DNA of 64,000 nt from assembly GCA_039819785.1 (NCBI GenBank), contig JBCBRH010000019.1:9151-73150 (forward strand), written 5' to 3'. This document shows positions 45,545 through 54,957 of this stretch, piece after piece. Below the pieces are notes generated by a model. That model saw only the letters and a program-made list of their open reading frames with translations, had not been told where the DNA came from and made no database searches. The stretch comes from JBCBRD01 sp039819785. Lineage in GTDB: Bacteria; Pseudomonadota; Alphaproteobacteria; Rhizobiales; Hyphomicrobiaceae. The position numbers and the translations under genes are program-made. Each line of letters begins with the position of its first letter. Position 1 is the first letter of the stretch.

Positions 45545-46640
45545 TCACAAGTATGAGACGTTCCTTGGAACGTTTAGCGATGGCAAACGTGCCGGGTCGG
45601 ATAGCGCACGTGTACGGCTACTCGACCGAGGTCTGGAGATTGAGTTTACCGGGCAGTCCGAACGCAAAGTCTGGCCTTATGGTGCGCTGAAGAGCTCAGA
45701 ACCATTGGGTCCACGAGCGATTGAAGCGCTGGTGACCTATTCTTACGAACCAGGTGCGACGTTGTTTGTCGCCAATCCTCAATTTGCCCGTGCGCTTGCA
45801 CATGAAGCGAACCACCTGACACCTCGAGCACAACGCTGGCGGCAGATGCGTCCGCTGCTCTGGGCCATGGCGGCTATCGTGCTGATTATCGGTGCGGTCT
45901 ATGCGTTTCAGCTCTCACCTGCGCGAACAATCGCAGGCTGGCTGCCGGATGGAACGCGGGACTACATGGGAAAACAGGTGGTCGGCTCGATGACGTCGGC
46001 GCAGAAGTCCTGCACGGCACCGCAGGGCATCGCGGCTTTGAACAGGCTCATTGATCGGTTATCGGCAGCAACCGGAGAGGACAAAACGTTCAAGGTTGTG
46101 GTTGTCGACTGGGACCTTGTGAATGCGTTTGCTGCACCTGGCGACCGCATCGTCCTCACGCATGGTCTGATCAAGAAATCCGGCTCACCGGATGAGTTGG
46201 CCGGCGTGCTGGCCCATGAGATGGGACATGGACTTGAGTTGCACCCGGAAACGGGAATTGTCCGGTCGCTTGGCTTATCGGCAGTGGCTCAACTGCTGCT
46301 TGGTGGAGCTGGAAACCTGAGCAACCTGGGGGTGATGCTCACGCAACTGGCTTATTCGCGCGATGCTGAGCGGGAAGCCGATCAGCGCGCTTTGGATGTT
46401 TTGCGGAAAGCCGACGTCTCAGCGAAAGGGCTGGCCGTATTTTTCAGGCGGATCGGTAAGCTTGATCAACGTGGTAACAAAGATGGCGGCTATGCGGGCC
46501 TGGATGTGTTGCGGTCGCATCCCCAAACGGCTGAACGCCTTAGGGCGGTTGAAGCCGTTGAATCCTACCCCTCGCGTCCGGCACTCAATGCCAGTGACTG
46601 GACGGCACTTAAAGCGATCTGCAGCCAAACGAGCAGCTAA
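45528..46640 (+). CDS. M48 family metallopeptidase, membrane anchored
   Basis: 370 aa from ATG 45528 (ATG 45534 is equally possible), overlapping the end of the DUF898 gene by 17 nt. The N-terminal domain (residues 1-105) is cytoplasmic-like and beta-rich, followed by one membrane helix LLWAMAAIVLIIGAVYAF, then the peptidase domain with zinc motif HEMGH (residues 230-234) and EREADQRALDVLRKADV supplying the third ligand Glu. The catalytic domain would face the periplasm. Likely acts with the DUF898 protein. Confidence 0.9.
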   Translation: MSMGSNHKYETFLGTFSDGKRAGSDSARVRLLDRGLEIEFTGQSERKVWPYGALKSSEPLGPRAIEALVTYSYEPGATLFVANPQFARALAHEANHLTPRAQRWRQMRPLLWAMAAIVLIIGAVYAFQLSPARTIAGWLPDGTRDYMGKQVVGSMTSAQKSCTAPQGIAALNRLIDRLSAATGEDKTFKVVVVDWDLVNAFAAPGDRIVLTHGLIKKSGSPDELAGVLAHEMGHGLELHPETGIVRSLGLSAVAQLLLGGAGNLSNLGVMLTQLAYSRDAEREADQRALDVLRKADVSAKGLAVFFRRIGKLDQRGNKDGGYAGLDVLRSHPQTAERLRAVEAVESYPSRPALNASDWTALKAICSQTSS

Positions 46641-46776
46641 CGCTCAACCGTTGCGATTTCGCCGTTGGTCTTTCGCTTTTTTATTGAAGACATGCCATAT
46701 GACGCCCGGGTCTCCGTGACATGGTTAACTGGGCTTATGCTCATTATTTGACCAATCTTGGAGTGCTCAGTTCACG

Positions 46777-47397
46777 ATGCGGGTGTTTCTCAGTTTGATT
46801 TGTGCGGCGGGTTTACTGCTGGTATCGGCGGCCACTTTTGTGTTCTCGCCGCTCTACACCGCGTATGCCATCCGCGAAGCCGTCAAGACGAGCGACACTG
46901 ACTATTTGAGCGAACGGGTGTCATGGCCTCCCGTCAAACAGAGCCTTAAGTCTTCCCTCGTGGCTTTCACGCTCGGCCCCGGTGCGACTGGGGCTGCACA
47001 AGATCAAGCCGCAACGACGACGGGCTGGTGGTCGCGCCTGAAAACAGCATATGGCCGGTCGATGGTGGAAAGTATGGTTGAGCGTTATGCAAATCCAGAG
47101 GGGTTCAAGACGCTCTTCACGTATGGACGATCGGTTCGCCGAAACGTGCTGGGCAAGGCCGACCCTGATGAAGGACTGTCGTTTTCCGAAAAGCTGGCAG
47201 CCATCTGGTCTCGTATTCAGCGCGCTGAGTTTATCACGCCGTCACGCTTCGAGATCGATATGACCGACAAGTACGATCCCTCACGACTTTATGCTGGTGT
47301 CCTCGAACTTCATTGGGGTGATTGGGGCTGGAAGCTTACAGAGCTGCGTGTGCGGCAGATCAAAGATGCTGCAGCGGTCGGGCCGGAAAGCGCTTAA
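46777..47397 (+). CDS. DUF2939 family protein
   Basis: 206 aa. N-terminal signal or anchor (MRVFLSLICAAGLLLVSAATF) followed by SPLYTAYAIREAVKTSDTDYLSERVSWPPV, the DUF2939 hallmark, and a C-terminal half RFEIDMTDKYDPSRLYAGVLELHWGDWGWKLTELR. The function is unknown. Located 136 bp downstream of the M48 gene on the same strand, possibly part of the same expression group. A terminator follows at 47515. Confidence 0.88.
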   Translation: MRVFLSLICAAGLLLVSAATFVFSPLYTAYAIREAVKTSDTDYLSERVSWPPVKQSLKSSLVAFTLGPGATGAAQDQAATTTGWWSRLKTAYGRSMVESMVERYANPEGFKTLFTYGRSVRRNVLGKADPDEGLSFSEKLAAIWSRIQRAEFITPSRFEIDMTDKYDPSRLYAGVLELHWGDWGWKLTELRVRQIKDAAAVGPESA

Positions 47398-47514
47398 TTT
47401 TTGGGACCCGGATCGGTGTTTCCGGCCAGGTGGCGCATTTGTGGATGCGATTGCCTCGGCCCGCTCCTGAGCTGCCCATAACGCCATGAGCATTCATACA
47501 TTTCAGCCCTGCGC

Positions 47515-47541
47515 GCCCCAATTGAGCCGTGGGGCTTTTTG
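47515..47541 (+). terminator. Terminator after the DUF2939 gene
   Basis: Stem GCCCCA (47515-47520) / TGGGGC (47530-47535) followed by T5 (47536-47540), about 120 nt past the stop codon. Confidence 0.65.
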
Positions 47542-47693
47542 CCGTGTTACGGGATTGTGATGTGTCAATGCGCACCGATGAGGTTCAGGTTAGCTGAACC
47601 GGCCAGGATTTTTCTGGCGGGTGGGCCAAACCAAATCATAATCGGCCTTTCAAAAAAAAGCCTTTGGGAAAAGACGTACAAGGAAACAAAAGC

Positions 47694-48254
47694 ATGAAGC
47701 GTTTCAACCCTCTAGAGTCGCATCGACGTTCCCATGAATATGGGCGCAACCGAGGTTCTCGCATCTGGTCCACCATGGCTGCTGCGGTAGCTGTCGTGCT
47801 TGCTGCCGGGCTTGGGCTATCCGTGCCAGCGGTTGCCGAAACCGAATTGCCTGACAACTTCAAGACACGCGATGGTGCCTATGAGGAGGTGGTTCAGGAT
47901 CTGAAGGACGCCATCGTCAACCGCGGCTTCGTCATCGATCACGTCGGCTATGTCGGAAAAATGCTTGACCGTACCAGCGACGCGGTTGGTGCCACATCAC
48001 CTTATCTGCACGCGCAATACATGCAGTTCTGTTCGGCGAAACTCACACATGACCTGGCTGCAGCCGATCCCTCAAACATGGAGGGGTGCCCGTATCTCGT
48101 GTTCGCCTATGAGGAACGCGCCAAGCCTGGGACAGTCATCCTGGGCTATCGAAAGCCGCCCGTTGGCCGGTCTGAAGCCTCACGCGCTGCGATTGGGGCA
48201 ATCGAGGCACTGCTGGTCGATGTTGTCGACCAGGTGGCAGGCGGCGGGTTTTAA
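47694..48254 (+). CDS. Exported DUF302 domain protein
   Basis: 186 aa from ATG 47694 with AAGGA upstream; an ATG at 47664 has no such site. Signal peptide STMAAAVAVVLAAGLGLSVPAVAE. The mature part resembles DUF302: YEEVVQDLKDAIVNRGFVIDHVGYVGKML, FCSAKLTHDLAAADPSNMEGCPYLVFAYEE and GTVILGYRKPPVG. The function of the family is unknown. Convergent with the lytic transglycosylase gene. Confidence 0.85.
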   Translation: MKRFNPLESHRRSHEYGRNRGSRIWSTMAAAVAVVLAAGLGLSVPAVAETELPDNFKTRDGAYEEVVQDLKDAIVNRGFVIDHVGYVGKMLDRTSDAVGATSPYLHAQYMQFCSAKLTHDLAAADPSNMEGCPYLVFAYEERAKPGTVILGYRKPPVGRSEASRAAIGAIEALLVDVVDQVAGGGF

Positions 48255-48271
48255 AGCGTTCTTGGTCCGGC

Positions 48272-49117
48272 TCACAGCTTCTTGGCCATGGCGGCGATGG
48301 TGCGCGCGTAGACGTCTGCACGGTTCCAGCCTTTGATGACCTTGTAGTTCGCCGTCCCGGGTCCCCATGGCGCGCCGCGTTGCCAGCCATAGGCTTTCAG
48401 ATAGTTCGCAACCGATGCCAGTGCGTCGGGAATGGACCGGACCAGATCGCGCTTGCCGTTGCCATCAAAATCAACGGCATACTTATCGTATGAGCCTGGC
48501 AGGAACTGGACTTGTCCGATCTCGCCAGCCCAGCCGCCGCGCAATTGCTTAGGCGACATATCACCCTTCTGCACAATGCGCAGGGCCGCGTCGAGGTGGC
48601 CGGTGAAAAACTTGGACCGGCGGCAGTCATAGGCCAGCGTGGCAATGGACCGGATGATCGAGTACTTGCCTGAACCATCCTTGCCATAGTTGGTTTCCAG
48701 TCCCCAAATTGAAATGAGTACTTCACGGGGGACGCCGTAGCGCTTCTCCAAACGCCCTAAGAGCCCGGCATATTTTCTCATGCGTGTGCGACCACGCTTC
48801 ATGAGCGATGACCCGACGCGGCGCTTATAGAATTGATTAAAACTGAGCTTGAAAGATTTCTGGGAGCGGTCGCGCCGGATGACGCGGGGGTCATAGCTCA
48901 CGTTGGTCAGTGCGCGCTGAAGTGTTCTTTGCGAAATGCCAGCAGATTTGGCCTTGGCTTTGTAGGCGGACAGCCAGGACTGGAAGCCTGAGCCGGTTTT
49001 TCCGCATGCGGCTGCCGATGCGGGCTGACTGAGCGTTGAGCTGATGAGTACCGCACATGCCATGACACCTGCAATGGATGTCAAACCGCGACGCAACCGT
49101 CCGCATGAAATCCGCAT
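48272..49117 (-). CDS. Lytic murein transglycosylase (MltB-like)
   Basis: 281 aa from ATG 49117 (MRISCGRLRR); another ATG at 49126 is just upstream. Signal peptide TSIAGVMACAVLISSTLSQPASAA. SLT-type domain with catalytic Glu in SIWGLETNYGKD, then RSKFFTGHLDAALRIVQKGD, GGWAGEIGQVQFLPGSY and VDFDGNGKRDLV (an EF-hand-like calcium loop as in MltB). It cleaves glycan strands to 1,6-anhydro products, feeding recycling by NagZ. Confidence 0.93.
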   Translation of the reverse strand: MRISCGRLRRGLTSIAGVMACAVLISSTLSQPASAAACGKTGSGFQSWLSAYKAKAKSAGISQRTLQRALTNVSYDPRVIRRDRSQKSFKLSFNQFYKRRVGSSLMKRGRTRMRKYAGLLGRLEKRYGVPREVLISIWGLETNYGKDGSGKYSIIRSIATLAYDCRRSKFFTGHLDAALRIVQKGDMSPKQLRGGWAGEIGQVQFLPGSYDKYAVDFDGNGKRDLVRSIPDALASVANYLKAYGWQRGAPWGPGTANYKVIKGWNRADVYARTIAAMAKKL

Positions 49118-49268
49118 ACCGCACACTCCTTATCGATCGTGTCGTCTGGTATGCGGGTTCTATCGGACCTTTGGTGTGTTGTAGCTGCGGCGTTTTGGGG
49201 CGTGGTGGTTGGAACGTTTCAGACGGACCTACTTAGATACGTCTGTGCGTGGTCAACCACCACGGTCC

Positions 49269-49385
49269 TCACTTTGCCTGGTTGTTCCCGGCGGCCTGCG
49301 GGTAGGCGCGACCGATGATTGGATAATTCTCGACGTTTGTGCGGTCGATGATCCATGGGGCGAAACGTTGAATGAGCTTGGACAT
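49269..49385 (-). CDS. 38-aa protein with a perfect Shine-Dalgarno
   Basis: ATG 49385 is preceded at a spacing of 8 nt by AGGAGGT (49394-49400), the strongest ribosome binding site I found in the window. The frame ends in TGA at 49269. The product MSKLIQRFAPWIIDRTNVEN continues YPIIGRAYPQAAGNNQAK. It has a short amphipathic N-terminal helix and no signal or membrane span. It lies alone between valS and the lytic transglycosylase gene. I recognise no family. Confidence 0.6.
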   Translation of the reverse strand: MSKLIQRFAPWIIDRTNVENYPIIGRAYPQAAGNNQAK

Positions 49386-49516
49386 GGTCTGTTACCTCCT
49401 GCGTCCAAGTTGCATTAACCGTCGACGCAATGCCTGTGACGCAGGTTACAGAGGCCGCAATAAACATGCGCTGGTTGAAAAAGCTGGCGTCTGGAACCGC
49501 CAGCACAGCCAACCCG

Positions 49517-52402
49517 TCAGGTGTCCAGCCTCGCCATTGCTGCGGACAGCTTCGCCATCAAACCTTCGAGTTCCGCCTTACGTTCACGCGTTTCTTCGAC
49601 GGCTGCCGGATTGGCTTTTTCGACGAATTTCGGGTTGGCGAGTTTTGCATCCATCTTTGCAAGATCGCTTTCAGCCTCGCTGATTTCCTTCTTCAGGCGT
49701 GCGCGCTCGGCATCCATATCAATGACGCCTTCCAGCGGAATCGCGATTGTTGTTTCGCCGACGATGATGATCGCGGATGCGCGCGGGGCGGTGTCCTCAA
49801 AGCGGATGTCGTCGAGACGCGCGAGCCGAGACATGGTGTCTTCATGCCGGTTCGCGCGATCCTTGATCGACCGGTCCGCACCAATGAGGTGAACCGGGAT
49901 TTTTGCGCCAGCGGGGATGTTCATCTCAGATCGCACAGAACGCACTTCCGAGATCACGTCGATCACCCATTTGATTTCCGCATCCGCATCAGGGGCCTGC
50001 AACCCTGTCGGCTGAGGCCAGCGGCTGACAGCCAGCATCTTTTGCCGCTTCTCGCCATACTCAACCATATGGGCCCAAAGCTCTTCGGTGATGAAGGGCA
50101 TGAACGGGTGCAGCAATTTCAAGACCTGATCAAGGACCCAGGCCACGCATGCGCGCGTCTCTGATTTCGCGCTTTCTTCGTCGCTGTTGAGGATCGGCTT
50201 GATGAGTTCGATGTACCAATCGCAAAACACATCCCACACGAATTCGTAGGCATCGCCTGCTGCATCGTTGAATTTGTAGGCTTCGATGCCGGCCGTGACG
50301 GCGGTGGCTGCGCGTTCGGTTTCGCCGACGATCCATTTGTTGATGGTTTCGTTGACGCTGGCTGGGTCAAAGTCTGTTTGGCGGACGCACTCGTTCATTT
50401 CCGCGAACCGGGATGCGTTCCAAAGCTTGGTGGCAAAGTTCCGATAGCCTTCGATGCGATCGATCGAAAGCTTAACGTCGGAGCCTTGCGCGGCCATCGA
50501 GGCCATCGTGAAGCGCAGCGCATCGGTTCCATAGGGTTTTATCCCCTCTGGAAATTCGCGCTTCACCTCCTTGGCGACGCGGTTTGTCCGTTCTTTGTCC
50601 AGGCCGGCGGTGCGCTTTGCCACCAAGTCTTCAAGCGTGACGCCATCGATGATGTCGAGTGGATCAAGAACGTTGCCGCGCGACTTCGACATTTTGTTGC
50701 CGTGGGCATCACGCACCAGCCCGTGGATGTAGACATCCTTGAACGGCACATCTTTTTGGAAATGCATCCCCATCATCATCATCCGGGCGACCCAGAAGAA
50801 GATGATGTCAAAACCAGTGATGAGGGCCGATGTCGGGTAGTAGCGCGCGAGTTCGGGTGTCTCTTCGGGCCAGCCGAGCGTCGAAAACGGCCAGAGGGCC
50901 GATGAAAACCAAGTGTCCAACACATCGGGATCGCGCGACAGGTCAACCTGTTTGCCGTAGTGGGCGTTCGCGAGTTCGGCTGCTTCGGCTTCATCATGGG
51001 CCACGAATACTTCGCCGTCGGGACCATACCACGCGGGGATCTGATGGCCCCACCAGAGCTGACGTGAGATGCACCACGGCTGGATGTTGTCGAGCCAGCG
51101 GTAGTAATCATTGGCGAAGCGATCCGGCACGAAACGCGTGCTACCGCCTCGCACGGCAGCAAGCGCCGGCTTAGCCAGTTCAGCAGCGTTTACATACCAC
51201 TGGTCGGTTAGAAACGGTTCAATGGCAACGCTTGAGCGGTCACCATGTGGCACCTGATGGGTGGTCGGCTCGATTTTGGCCAGGAGGCCGGCTTCGTACA
51301 TGTCCTTGATAATGGCGAGACGGGCCTTGAACCGGTCCAGCCCGCGATAGGCTGCCGGGATGTCGCTTTCGTCAGCCTCTTCGCCGTCGATGATGGCGGC
51401 GTGTTCATCGAAGATGTTGATGCGCGCGAGGTTACAGCGTTTACCGACTTCGAAGTCGTTGAAGTCGTGGGCCGGTGTAATCTTGACGGCGCCGGTGCCT
51501 TTTTCGGGGTCTGAATACTCATCGGCAACGATCGGTATTTCGCGTCCCACGAGCGGCAGTTTCAGCATTTTGCCGACAAGGGTCGTGTAGCGTTCGTCTT
51601 CTGGATGCACGGCTACACCCGTATCACCCAGCATCGTTTCCGGCCGCGTCGTCGCGACCACGATGTGGCGGCTGCCGTCTTGGCTCAAAGGATAGCGGAA
51701 ATGGTACATCTGGCCGCCGGGGCTTCGCGCAAGTGCTTTTTCCAGGCTGGCGAATTCGGGGCCGGTTGCGTCTTCATCGTCGTCCGCGGACCAATCGATT
51801 TTGCCTTTGGCATCGACCTGGACCACCTCCAGATCAGAGATTGCGGTTTGGAATTTCGGGTCCCAATTGACCAGCCGTTTGTCCTTGTAGATCAGCCCGT
51901 CTTTGTGCAGCTGGACGAACACCTTCAGAACAGCCTGTGACAGCCCCTCATCCATCGTGAAGCGCTCGCGGGACCAATCGCAAGACGCACCCAGGCGCTT
52001 AAGCTGGTTGACGATCGTTCCGCCGCTTTCAGCCTTCCAGGCCCAGACTTTCTCCAGAAACGCATCCCGCCCGATCGTGCGCCGGTCGGGTTCTCCCCGT
52101 TCCATCATCTGACGCTCGACGACCATCTGGGTGGCGATGCCAGCGTGGTCGGTTCCCGGCTGCCAAAGTACGTCTTTACCGCGCATACGTTCGAACCGGC
52201 ACAGGATATCCTGCAGCGTGTTGTTCAGGGCATGTCCCATGTGAAGGGAGCCGGTGACGTTGGGTGGTGGAATGACGATGCAGTAGGTGTCGGATTGACC
52301 GTCGGGGCTTGTTCCCGCGCCGGCTTTGAATGCGCCGGAGTCGTCCCAGGCTGCACTGATGCGCGGCTCGATGGCGGCCGGCTGATATGTCTTGTCGAGC
52401 AT
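49517..52402 (-). CDS. valS: Valyl-tRNA synthetase
   Basis: 961 aa from ATG 52402 (MLDKTYQPAAIEPRISAAW). Class I synthetase: IPPPNVTGSLHMGHALNNTL (HIGH block), the editing domain with VHPEDERYTTLVGK, GNKMSKSRGNVLDP (KMSKS), and a C-terminal coiled coil (DAERARLKKEISEAESDLAK). Charges tRNA-Val. Located downstream of popZ on the same strand, an order familiar in Rhizobiales. Confidence 0.98.
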   Translation of the reverse strand: MLDKTYQPAAIEPRISAAWDDSGAFKAGAGTSPDGQSDTYCIVIPPPNVTGSLHMGHALNNTLQDILCRFERMRGKDVLWQPGTDHAGIATQMVVERQMMERGEPDRRTIGRDAFLEKVWAWKAESGGTIVNQLKRLGASCDWSRERFTMDEGLSQAVLKVFVQLHKDGLIYKDKRLVNWDPKFQTAISDLEVVQVDAKGKIDWSADDDEDATGPEFASLEKALARSPGGQMYHFRYPLSQDGSRHIVVATTRPETMLGDTGVAVHPEDERYTTLVGKMLKLPLVGREIPIVADEYSDPEKGTGAVKITPAHDFNDFEVGKRCNLARINIFDEHAAIIDGEEADESDIPAAYRGLDRFKARLAIIKDMYEAGLLAKIEPTTHQVPHGDRSSVAIEPFLTDQWYVNAAELAKPALAAVRGGSTRFVPDRFANDYYRWLDNIQPWCISRQLWWGHQIPAWYGPDGEVFVAHDEAEAAELANAHYGKQVDLSRDPDVLDTWFSSALWPFSTLGWPEETPELARYYPTSALITGFDIIFFWVARMMMMGMHFQKDVPFKDVYIHGLVRDAHGNKMSKSRGNVLDPLDIIDGVTLEDLVAKRTAGLDKERTNRVAKEVKREFPEGIKPYGTDALRFTMASMAAQGSDVKLSIDRIEGYRNFATKLWNASRFAEMNECVRQTDFDPASVNETINKWIVGETERAATAVTAGIEAYKFNDAAGDAYEFVWDVFCDWYIELIKPILNSDEESAKSETRACVAWVLDQVLKLLHPFMPFITEELWAHMVEYGEKRQKMLAVSRWPQPTGLQAPDADAEIKWVIDVISEVRSVRSEMNIPAGAKIPVHLIGADRSIKDRANRHEDTMSRLARLDDIRFEDTAPRASAIIIVGETTIAIPLEGVIDMDAERARLKKEISEAESDLAKMDAKLANPKFVEKANPAAVEETRERKAELEGLMAKLSAAMARLDT

Positions 52403-52606
52403 GTCTCGTTTCAACAATGGTGAGCGGCATCACACCTGGCGGACGGGCGCAACGATGGACGTGAGGACGTGAGCGGCCCACACCTGCCGGCGGCCGCCTA
52501 AGACCCTGGCATGATGCCTTTGATCGGCCGTGGTACGACCGCCGTCAAGCCGGTGTCAACAGATCGGTGCCAACTGGGTGCGAAACGCGCAAGATATCCG
52601 TCACAA

Positions 52607-54595
52607 TCAGTGTTTGGAGGGACCTGGCCGGCTGGTGTCGGCCGCCTCTTGCGATGGTTCCTTCGAGGCCGCATCCACTGGGGTGGGAGCGGCAACGCCG
52701 TTGGCAAGCTCCATCTGCAGGGCTTTTTCGAAAATACGCGGCATGTTCCGATCCAGCCACTCGCGGACCATGGGACGCAGCAGCTCGGCTGCCGTTTCAT
52801 CGAGCGTCCGTTCGATTGCTTCGTCGGTCGTTTGGGTGGTGGTTGCCGGTTTGGGCTGCGCTGCACCGCCGGTCACACGGTCAAGAGCGGCTGACATGGA
52901 TTGTGAGGCCAGAGATTGTGACGCCGGATCGCTCACGGCTGAGCCTTTTTGAGGATCTGACTTAGGATCCTTGGATGCCTCGTGCGCAGGTGTCACGCTG
53001 GCGGACTTATCAGCAGTCGTTGACGGCTTCGGGTCAGTTCCAGTAGGGGAAGCTGCGGTTTTTGTCTGCTGCGAGCCAGTTTTATCGTCGGACAGGTCGA
53101 GCTTTGGTCCCGCGTCTTCCTTTGTTTCGGTCTTTGTTACGGCCTCATCAGCGTTCTTGGGCGTGGCAGGATCCAAAGCTTCAGACGGCGCTGAATTTTG
53201 TCCGCCTGGTGATGGGAGCGGATCAGTGGCAGAGACGGGCTTTTCTGAGAAGGACGGCAACCCGGTCATGGATGAAAATGACGCAGATGCCGCTGTAGCA
53301 GAGGCCGGTTGTGGTGTTTGGGCTGAAGCCTCGTTGTTTGGCTGAGGCTGTGCTGGTGTCTCTTTGGCTTGGGTCGCGGTAATATTGGTTGGCGATCCAG
53401 CTGTCTGAGCTGCTGGTGACGGCGCAACTGCGTCGCCCGTTGGTTGGGTCTTCGCTGATTTCGGTTCTGGTTTCGCTGCGCCGAGCGTTGGTTCAGACCG
53501 TTCGGGCGTGGCCAAGCCGTCCAAAGTCGCACTGACCGATTGACCAGCCGGCGTCCCACTTTCCGCGCCCTTGAACTGGCTTGGAAAAATACTGTCGAAA
53601 TCGATGCCACCGGGCGATGGGTCCGCCGCTGTGAGGTCATTCTTCACAGCAGGTTGCGAGCCTGTTCCATCCCCATCCCAAGGCCGTTCGCGTGAGGGTC
53701 TGAGGCCGGCTGGTGGGTCAAAGTCTTTTCCGAACGGCCGCAATTCACCCGGCGCAAATCCGGGGTTGGGTTCCGTCGTGCCAGAGGCTTGCGGTGCTGC
53801 CACGGGATCAATGCTCAACGGACCGAGATCACGCGCGGCGGCGGCATCGCCATCGGACTTTGCCTTCAGTGGATCGGTTTGAACCGCAGGCGTTGCCGTC
53901 AAGCGATCAATCAGAGTTGGTCCATCGGACGTTGCGGTTTCCGGCTCGAATTTGGCAGGCACCGTCGTACTCTTGGCAGCCTGTGAATTTTGTTCGCCCT
54001 CACTTCTTCCGAACGGCTGCGCCGCGGACTTCGACATTGCTGCAACCGAGCGTGCGGTTGGCGGGATCAACGGTCCATCGGTTGGCGCGGAACCCGATGC
54101 TGCGTCTGGAAAGCGCGCTTTCAGATCCGCTGCGGCCGGTCTTGGCGTTGGCTGATGGGATATTTCAGATGCGGGGTTGGATTGCGCACCTTTTGCGGTG
54201 GTGGCCGTACTCTGATCCGCTGTCGCGCTCGTCGAGGCTGCTTCGTCCTCGAACAGGTCTGCGATATCTTCATCGATGACGGCCCGTGTCGTGGTTGGTT
54301 CACCGCCGGTGTTGCTTTGCTCTGTCGGGAGCTGCTGGTCTGTTGATGCGGAACCATTGGCAGCGTCTGCCAGTCGCCGGGACAGGGGACCAGCCGCCTG
54401 TGCTGCGCGCGGTTGTTGGGGGCTTTCCGATTTACCGTCTGTCTGGCTGCCGCTGGTCACCGCAGCGGTCCCGCCTGCCGGCGTCTGTGCCCCAGCCGAT
54501 TGGCTGTTGTCGGATGGCTCTTCCTGGATGATCTGCCGGATCGAAGCAAGGATTTCGTCCATGCTCGGTTCGCCATTCGATCCATTCGTTGTCAT
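52607..54595 (-). CDS. popZ: Polar organizing protein PopZ (DUF2497), very long
   Basis: 662 aa. The N-terminal helix SMDEILASIRQIIQEEPSD and the C-terminal DUF2497 region (about residues 585-630, EAIERTLDETAAELLRPMVR, EWLDRNMPRIFEKALQME) are the two conserved ends. Between them lie about 560 residues of low-complexity sequence rich in Ala, Ser, Thr, Pro, Asp and Lys. PopZ self-assembles at the cell pole and anchors the chromosome origin via ParB; the disordered acidic linker sets the material state. Caulobacter PopZ is 177 aa, so this linker is unusually long. Between tolC and valS as in relatives. Confidence 0.9.
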   Translation of the reverse strand: MTTNGSNGEPSMDEILASIRQIIQEEPSDNSQSAGAQTPAGGTAAVTSGSQTDGKSESPQQPRAAQAAGPLSRRLADAANGSASTDQQLPTEQSNTGGEPTTTRAVIDEDIADLFEDEAASTSATADQSTATTAKGAQSNPASEISHQPTPRPAAADLKARFPDAASGSAPTDGPLIPPTARSVAAMSKSAAQPFGRSEGEQNSQAAKSTTVPAKFEPETATSDGPTLIDRLTATPAVQTDPLKAKSDGDAAAARDLGPLSIDPVAAPQASGTTEPNPGFAPGELRPFGKDFDPPAGLRPSRERPWDGDGTGSQPAVKNDLTAADPSPGGIDFDSIFPSQFKGAESGTPAGQSVSATLDGLATPERSEPTLGAAKPEPKSAKTQPTGDAVAPSPAAQTAGSPTNITATQAKETPAQPQPNNEASAQTPQPASATAASASFSSMTGLPSFSEKPVSATDPLPSPGGQNSAPSEALDPATPKNADEAVTKTETKEDAGPKLDLSDDKTGSQQTKTAASPTGTDPKPSTTADKSASVTPAHEASKDPKSDPQKGSAVSDPASQSLASQSMSAALDRVTGGAAQPKPATTTQTTDEAIERTLDETAAELLRPMVREWLDRNMPRIFEKALQMELANGVAAPTPVDAASKEPSQEAADTSRPGPSKH

Positions 54596-54957
54596 GCCCT
54601 ATATCCCTCTCGCGCCATCCGATCAGATGGCTCCCACGCGCCAATGCCCCGGTTGCTTAACGGCGACGGTTTTATGCGCGATTGCCCAAGCGCCCCGTAA
54701 TCACGCTTTCAGTGCTAACAACACTCGTCTGGCCAAGCAACGCACACAACGCGATTCTGGTGCGTAAGCGCGTGTTATCCGGCAGTTTTTTCGCCAGCAA
54801 CGCCTGTATGTGCATCCGTACCGCATGACCGATTCTGACTATGCCTCTTACTAAAACCCCCGGTTGGGGCGTTGCTGTGGCGAAAAGCAAAACCGCCCCA
54901 CACATATGGCGTGGAGCGGTTTTGCTATCGGATAGAGAAGGCTTGTGAAGTGATGCC
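54596..54957. other. Intergenic region between tolC and popZ
   Basis: About 360 bp on the minus-strand side, carrying the tolC terminator (54887-54925) and presumably the popZ promoter. I looked for a CtrA box (TTAA-N7-TTAA) and did not find one. No gene is supported. Confidence 0.4.
54887..54925 (-). terminator. Rho-independent terminator downstream of tolC
   Basis: Arms GCAAAACCGC (54887-54896) and GCGGTTTTGC (54916-54925) pair over 10 bp with further pairing (CCAC/GTGG) inside. On the minus strand the stem is followed by TTTTCG. It ends the transcript of the first tolC gene (stop at 54958). Confidence 0.88.
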
